Source of the DNA: Cellulomonas sp.
GTDB taxonomy: Bacteria; Actinomycetota; Actinomycetes; Actinomycetales; Cellulomonadaceae
Direction of reading: 5' to 3'
DNA: 7,342 nucleotides
NCBI GenBank assembly: GCA_027451305.1
Contig: DAIDJQ010000200.1
Location: 1-7,342, forward strand
In this document: one piece after another, positions 5,444 through 7,342 of the stretch
How positions within the stretch are numbered: the first letter of the stretch is position 1
How the letters are laid out: every line of letters begins with the position of its first letter
Made by a program: the position numbers and the translations under genes
Notes under the pieces: generated by a model
The model's database searches: none
What the model saw: the letters and a program-made list of their open reading frames with translations, nothing else
What the model was told of the DNA's origin: nothing

Positions 5444-6820
5444 TCAGTCGGAGGCGAGCGCCCAGCGCATCGGCTCGAGCTTCGCCTCCGACTCGGCGAG
5501 CTCCGCGGCCGGGTCGGAGGCCGCCACCACACCGCAGCCGGCGAAGAGCCGCACCTGCCGCGGGTCGTCGGGGTCCACCCACCCGGACCGAAGGGCGATG
5601 CCCCACTCGCCGTCGCCGTCCGCGCCGAACCAGCCCACCGGCCCCGCGTAGCGGCCGCGGTCCATCTCCTCGACACGGGCGATCAGCGCCCGGGCTGCCT
5701 GCGTGGGCGTGCCGCACACCGCCGCGGTGGGGTGCAGCGCCGCGGCGAGCGCGAGCGACGAGGGGTGCGGCCGTCCGTCCGCGGGCGTCGAGAGCACCCC
5801 GGTGACGTCCGAGGCCAGGTGCAGCACGTTGGGCAGCGACAGCACGAACGGCACGTCGGGGACGTTGCTCGACGAGCAGAACGGCGCCAGCGCCCGGGCC
5901 ACGGAGGTGACCGCGTACTCGTGCTCCTCGAGGTCCTTCGACGAGTGCGCCAGGATCGCGGCGCGTGCCATGTCCGCCGCGTCGTCGCCGGTCCGCCGGA
6001 TGGTGCCGGCCAGGACTCGGGAGGTCACCAGCCCCTGGTCGGACCGCACCAGCAGCTCGGGGGTCGCGCCGACCATGCCGTCCACGCTGAAGGTCCAGCA
6101 GGAGGTGTACCGGCGCGCGAGGCGCTGAAGCAGCCACCGGACGTCCACCGGCTCGTCGGCGCGCGCCCGCACGTCGCGCGCCAGCACCACCTTGTCGACC
6201 TCGCCGGCGCGGATCGCGGCGACCCCCTCCCGCACCACGTCCGGCCAGCGGTCGGCCGGCACCGCACCGTCCGTGTAGTGCACCGCGCCGGGCGAGCGGG
6301 GCCGGGTGCGGTCCGGGTGCAACGGGTCCTCGGCCGCCACGTCGGTCAGCCGTGGGGCGGCCCCGAGATGGCCGCCGGTCGTCAGCGTCGTCAGCCAGGC
6401 ACGTCCGTCGCGCCGGCCCACCACCACCTGGGGGACCACCACGACGCCGCCGGCGGGGGAGTCGTCGTCGAACGCGAACGAGCCGAACGCCACCGGCCCC
6501 GTCCCCGGCAGCCTCACCTCGTCCCGCACCACGGCGTGGGCCAGCACCTGGTGCCAGGCGCGCTCGGCGGCGGCGAACCGGTCGGGTCCGTGCACCTCGA
6601 CGCGCAGTGCCTCGCCCCACGCCACGAGCCCGTCGCCGCGGCGCACCCACGCGAGCGGTGCGTCCTGGGGCAGCAGGTCCAGCAGGTCGGCCGCGCGCTC
6701 GGCGAGGTCGGGGCTGCCGGCGGGGTCGGTGGGGACGGGGCGGGCCAGGTCGTCGAGCGGGACGGTCCGCACCACCAGGGGCAGCGACGGCGCGGACGGC
6801 GCCGAGGACGGGATGCTCAT
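5444..6820 (-). CDS. menF: Isochorismate synthase (MenF/EntC family)
   Basis: Isochorismate synthase converts chorismate to isochorismate, the entry step of menaquinone (and sometimes siderophore) synthesis. The 458-residue protein has a variable N-terminal half and a chorismate-binding C-terminal half (about 187-455). Aligning by motif to E. coli EntC places the general base at K210 (VDKVVLAR) and the general acid at E255 (GATPELLVR). The Mg ligands fall at E299 (KDLEEHEY) and E443, and the carboxylate-binding Arg at R411 (GEWGIALRSG). The lysine base, rather than another residue, argues for water addition (isochorismate) rather than amination. GPVGWFGADGDGEW and FAGCGVVAASDP are also typical. 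The men genes in the window favour a menaquinone role over a siderophore role. ATG 6820 gives a plausible N-terminus 8 nt after a -10-like TACGCT; longer in-frame starts would run into menG. It converges with htrA and diverges from menG. Confidence 0.93.
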   Translation of the reverse strand: MSIPSSAPSAPSLPLVVRTVPLDDLARPVPTDPAGSPDLAERAADLLDLLPQDAPLAWVRRGDGLVAWGEALRVEVHGPDRFAAAERAWHQVLAHAVVRDEVRLPGTGPVAFGSFAFDDDSPAGGVVVVPQVVVGRRDGRAWLTTLTTGGHLGAAPRLTDVAAEDPLHPDRTRPRSPGAVHYTDGAVPADRWPDVVREGVAAIRAGEVDKVVLARDVRARADEPVDVRWLLQRLARRYTSCWTFSVDGMVGATPELLVRSDQGLVTSRVLAGTIRRTGDDAADMARAAILAHSSKDLEEHEYAVTSVARALAPFCSSSNVPDVPFVLSLPNVLHLASDVTGVLSTPADGRPHPSSLALAAALHPTAAVCGTPTQAARALIARVEEMDRGRYAGPVGWFGADGDGEWGIALRSGWVDPDDPRQVRLFAGCGVVAASDPAAELAESEAKLEPMRWALASD

Positions 6821-6834
6821 CGCCCGCCAGCGTA
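6821..6834 (-). promoter_or_regulatory. Candidate leaderless promoter -10 of menF
   Basis: On the minus strand, TACGCT (6834 to 6829) fits TANNNT and is followed by GGCGGGCG and then ATG 6820. The spacer repeats the GGCGGGC seen before menC. A transcript starting at 6820 or 6821 would be leaderless. No good Shine-Dalgarno or -35 sequence is present. Confidence 0.45.
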
Positions 6835-6856
6835 GGTGCTGCGAAGGTCCTGCCGC

Positions 6857-6895
6857 GCACCGGGTGCCCGTCGCCGTGGCCTCGGGTGCGGCACC
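6857..6895. repeat. Two short GCACC/GGTGC inverted repeats in the menF-menG gap
   Basis: GCACC-G-GGTGC (6857-6867) and GGTGC-G-GCACC (6885-6895) are perfect 11-bp inverted repeats centred 28 bp apart, between the divergent menF and menG starts. They are placed where a shared regulator could act, but short GC-rich palindromes arise easily by chance in DNA of this composition. Confidence 0.3.
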
Positions 6896-6931
6896 GGGCG
6901 GCCGGGGTGCCGAGGGCGGAGGCGGACCTGC

Positions 6932-6943
6932 GACGATGGGCCC
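6932..6943 (+). promoter_or_regulatory. Candidate leaderless promoter -10 of menG
   Basis: GACGAT (6932-6937) resembles the common actinobacterial TACGAT -10 box and ends 6 nt before ATG 6944. A GGAGG at 6918-6922 lies too far upstream to serve this start codon, so leaderless initiation is the simpler reading. Confidence 0.4.
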
Positions 6944-7342
6944 ATGCCCCGCGCCAGCCTGGAGAAGCAGACCCGCGACGTCGCCGCGATGTTCGACGCC
7001 GTCGCGCACCGGTACGACCTGACCAACGACGTGCTGTCGATGGGCCAGGACCGGCTCTGGCGGCACGCCACGCTGGACGCGCTCGGCGCGCAGCGCGGCG
7101 ACACGGTCCTCGACCTCGCCGCCGGCACCGGCACCTCGGCGGAGCCCCTCGCCGACCGCGGGGTGCGCGTGGTGGCGTGCGACCTGTCGGTCGGCATGCT
7201 GAGCGAGGGCCGCCGCCGCCGTCCGGACCTGGCCTTCGTCGGGGGCGACGCCCTCGCGCTGCCCTTCGCGGACGCGTCGTTCGACGCGGTGACCATCTCG
7301 TTCGGCCTGCGCAACGTGCCGGACGTGGACACCGCGCTCGCG
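6944..7342 (+). CDS. menG: Demethylmenaquinone methyltransferase (MenG/UbiE), 3' end missing
   Basis: MenG uses S-adenosylmethionine to methylate demethylmenaquinone, the last step of menaquinone synthesis, at the cytoplasmic membrane face. The first 133 codons are present, of about 230 expected; the gene runs off the right edge. The class I methyltransferase fold is visible: SAM motif [12 protein letters not shown] (55-65), the acidic residue D80 after strand 2 (VVACDLS), and [10 protein letters not shown] (101-110). The UbiE/MenG family signatures [16 protein letters not shown] (24-39) and [10 protein letters not shown] (118-127) are intact. ATG 6944 gives the standard short N-terminus ([20 protein letters not shown]). 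The out-of-frame ATG at 6936 is excluded. In an organism with ubiquinone this family can be bifunctional; here the men context supports a menaquinone role. Confidence 0.95.
   Translation, partial: MPRASLEKQTRDVAAMFDAVAHRYDLTNDVLSMGQDRLWRHATLDALGAQRGDTVLDLAAGTGTSAEPLADRGVRVVACDLSVGMLSEGRRRRPDLAFVGGDALALPFADASFDAVTISFGLRNVPDVDTALA

Noticed and set aside
426..6860. A 2144-codon open frame on the minus strand spanning several genes
   Set aside because: It runs antisense through menC, menD and htrA, whose plus-strand products have complete catalytic motifs. Its translation is Arg/Gly/Ala low-complexity. Long spurious frames are expected in very GC-rich DNA.
6821..7066. Upstream start of menF near 7066
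   Set aside because: It would overlap the clear 5' end of menG, and the extra residues are not part of the isochorismate synthase family.

Overview
The window is very GC-rich and nearly all coding, with GC-rich third codon positions. Its proteins closely resemble menaquinone-pathway enzymes of actinomycetes. The genus cannot be fixed from sequence alone; a Micrococcales-type actinomycete such as Cellulomonas or a relative is my best guess. It is mainly a menaquinone (vitamin K2) biosynthesis locus: five of the six genes are men genes. The sixth is a membrane-anchored HtrA-family serine protease.

Layout, left to right. The 5' end of menB (naphthoate synthase) runs leftward off the left edge. 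A 115-bp divergent promoter region separates it from menC (o-succinylbenzoate synthase). menC overlaps menD (SEPHCHC synthase) by 4 bp. A 132-bp gap follows, holding a candidate operator of four repeats at exact 11-bp spacing. Then comes the htrA-like protease gene, with a strong Shine-Dalgarno sequence. A 230-bp convergent gap carries strong hairpins and a partly duplicated terminator-like element. menF (isochorismate synthase) lies on the minus strand. A 123-bp divergent promoter region separates it from the 5' part of menG/ubiE (demethylmenaquinone methyltransferase), which is cut by the right edge. No RNA genes, insertion sequences, CRISPR arrays or attachment sites were seen. No gene-free stretch exceeds about 230 bp.

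How the genes work together. MenF makes isochorismate from chorismate. MenD condenses it with 2-oxoglutarate to give SEPHCHC. After MenH (not in this window), MenC dehydrates SHCHC to o-succinylbenzoate. After MenE, MenB closes the ring to 1,4-dihydroxy-2-naphthoyl-CoA. After prenylation, MenG methylates demethylmenaquinone to menaquinone. The protease is not a pathway enzyme; its predicted topology (cytoplasmic proline-rich tail, one membrane helix, extracytoplasmic protease and PDZ domain) points to envelope protein quality control.

I found no undescribed multi-gene system. The best leads are regulatory. The men genes begin 6-8 nt after a -10-like hexamer, suggesting leaderless transcripts, and menB and menC share a nearly identical 18-bp start block. 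The four-copy 11-bp repeat ahead of htrA looks like a response-regulator operator. MenD appears to lack two of the three arginines I recall from the DHNA feedback site of the M. tuberculosis enzyme.
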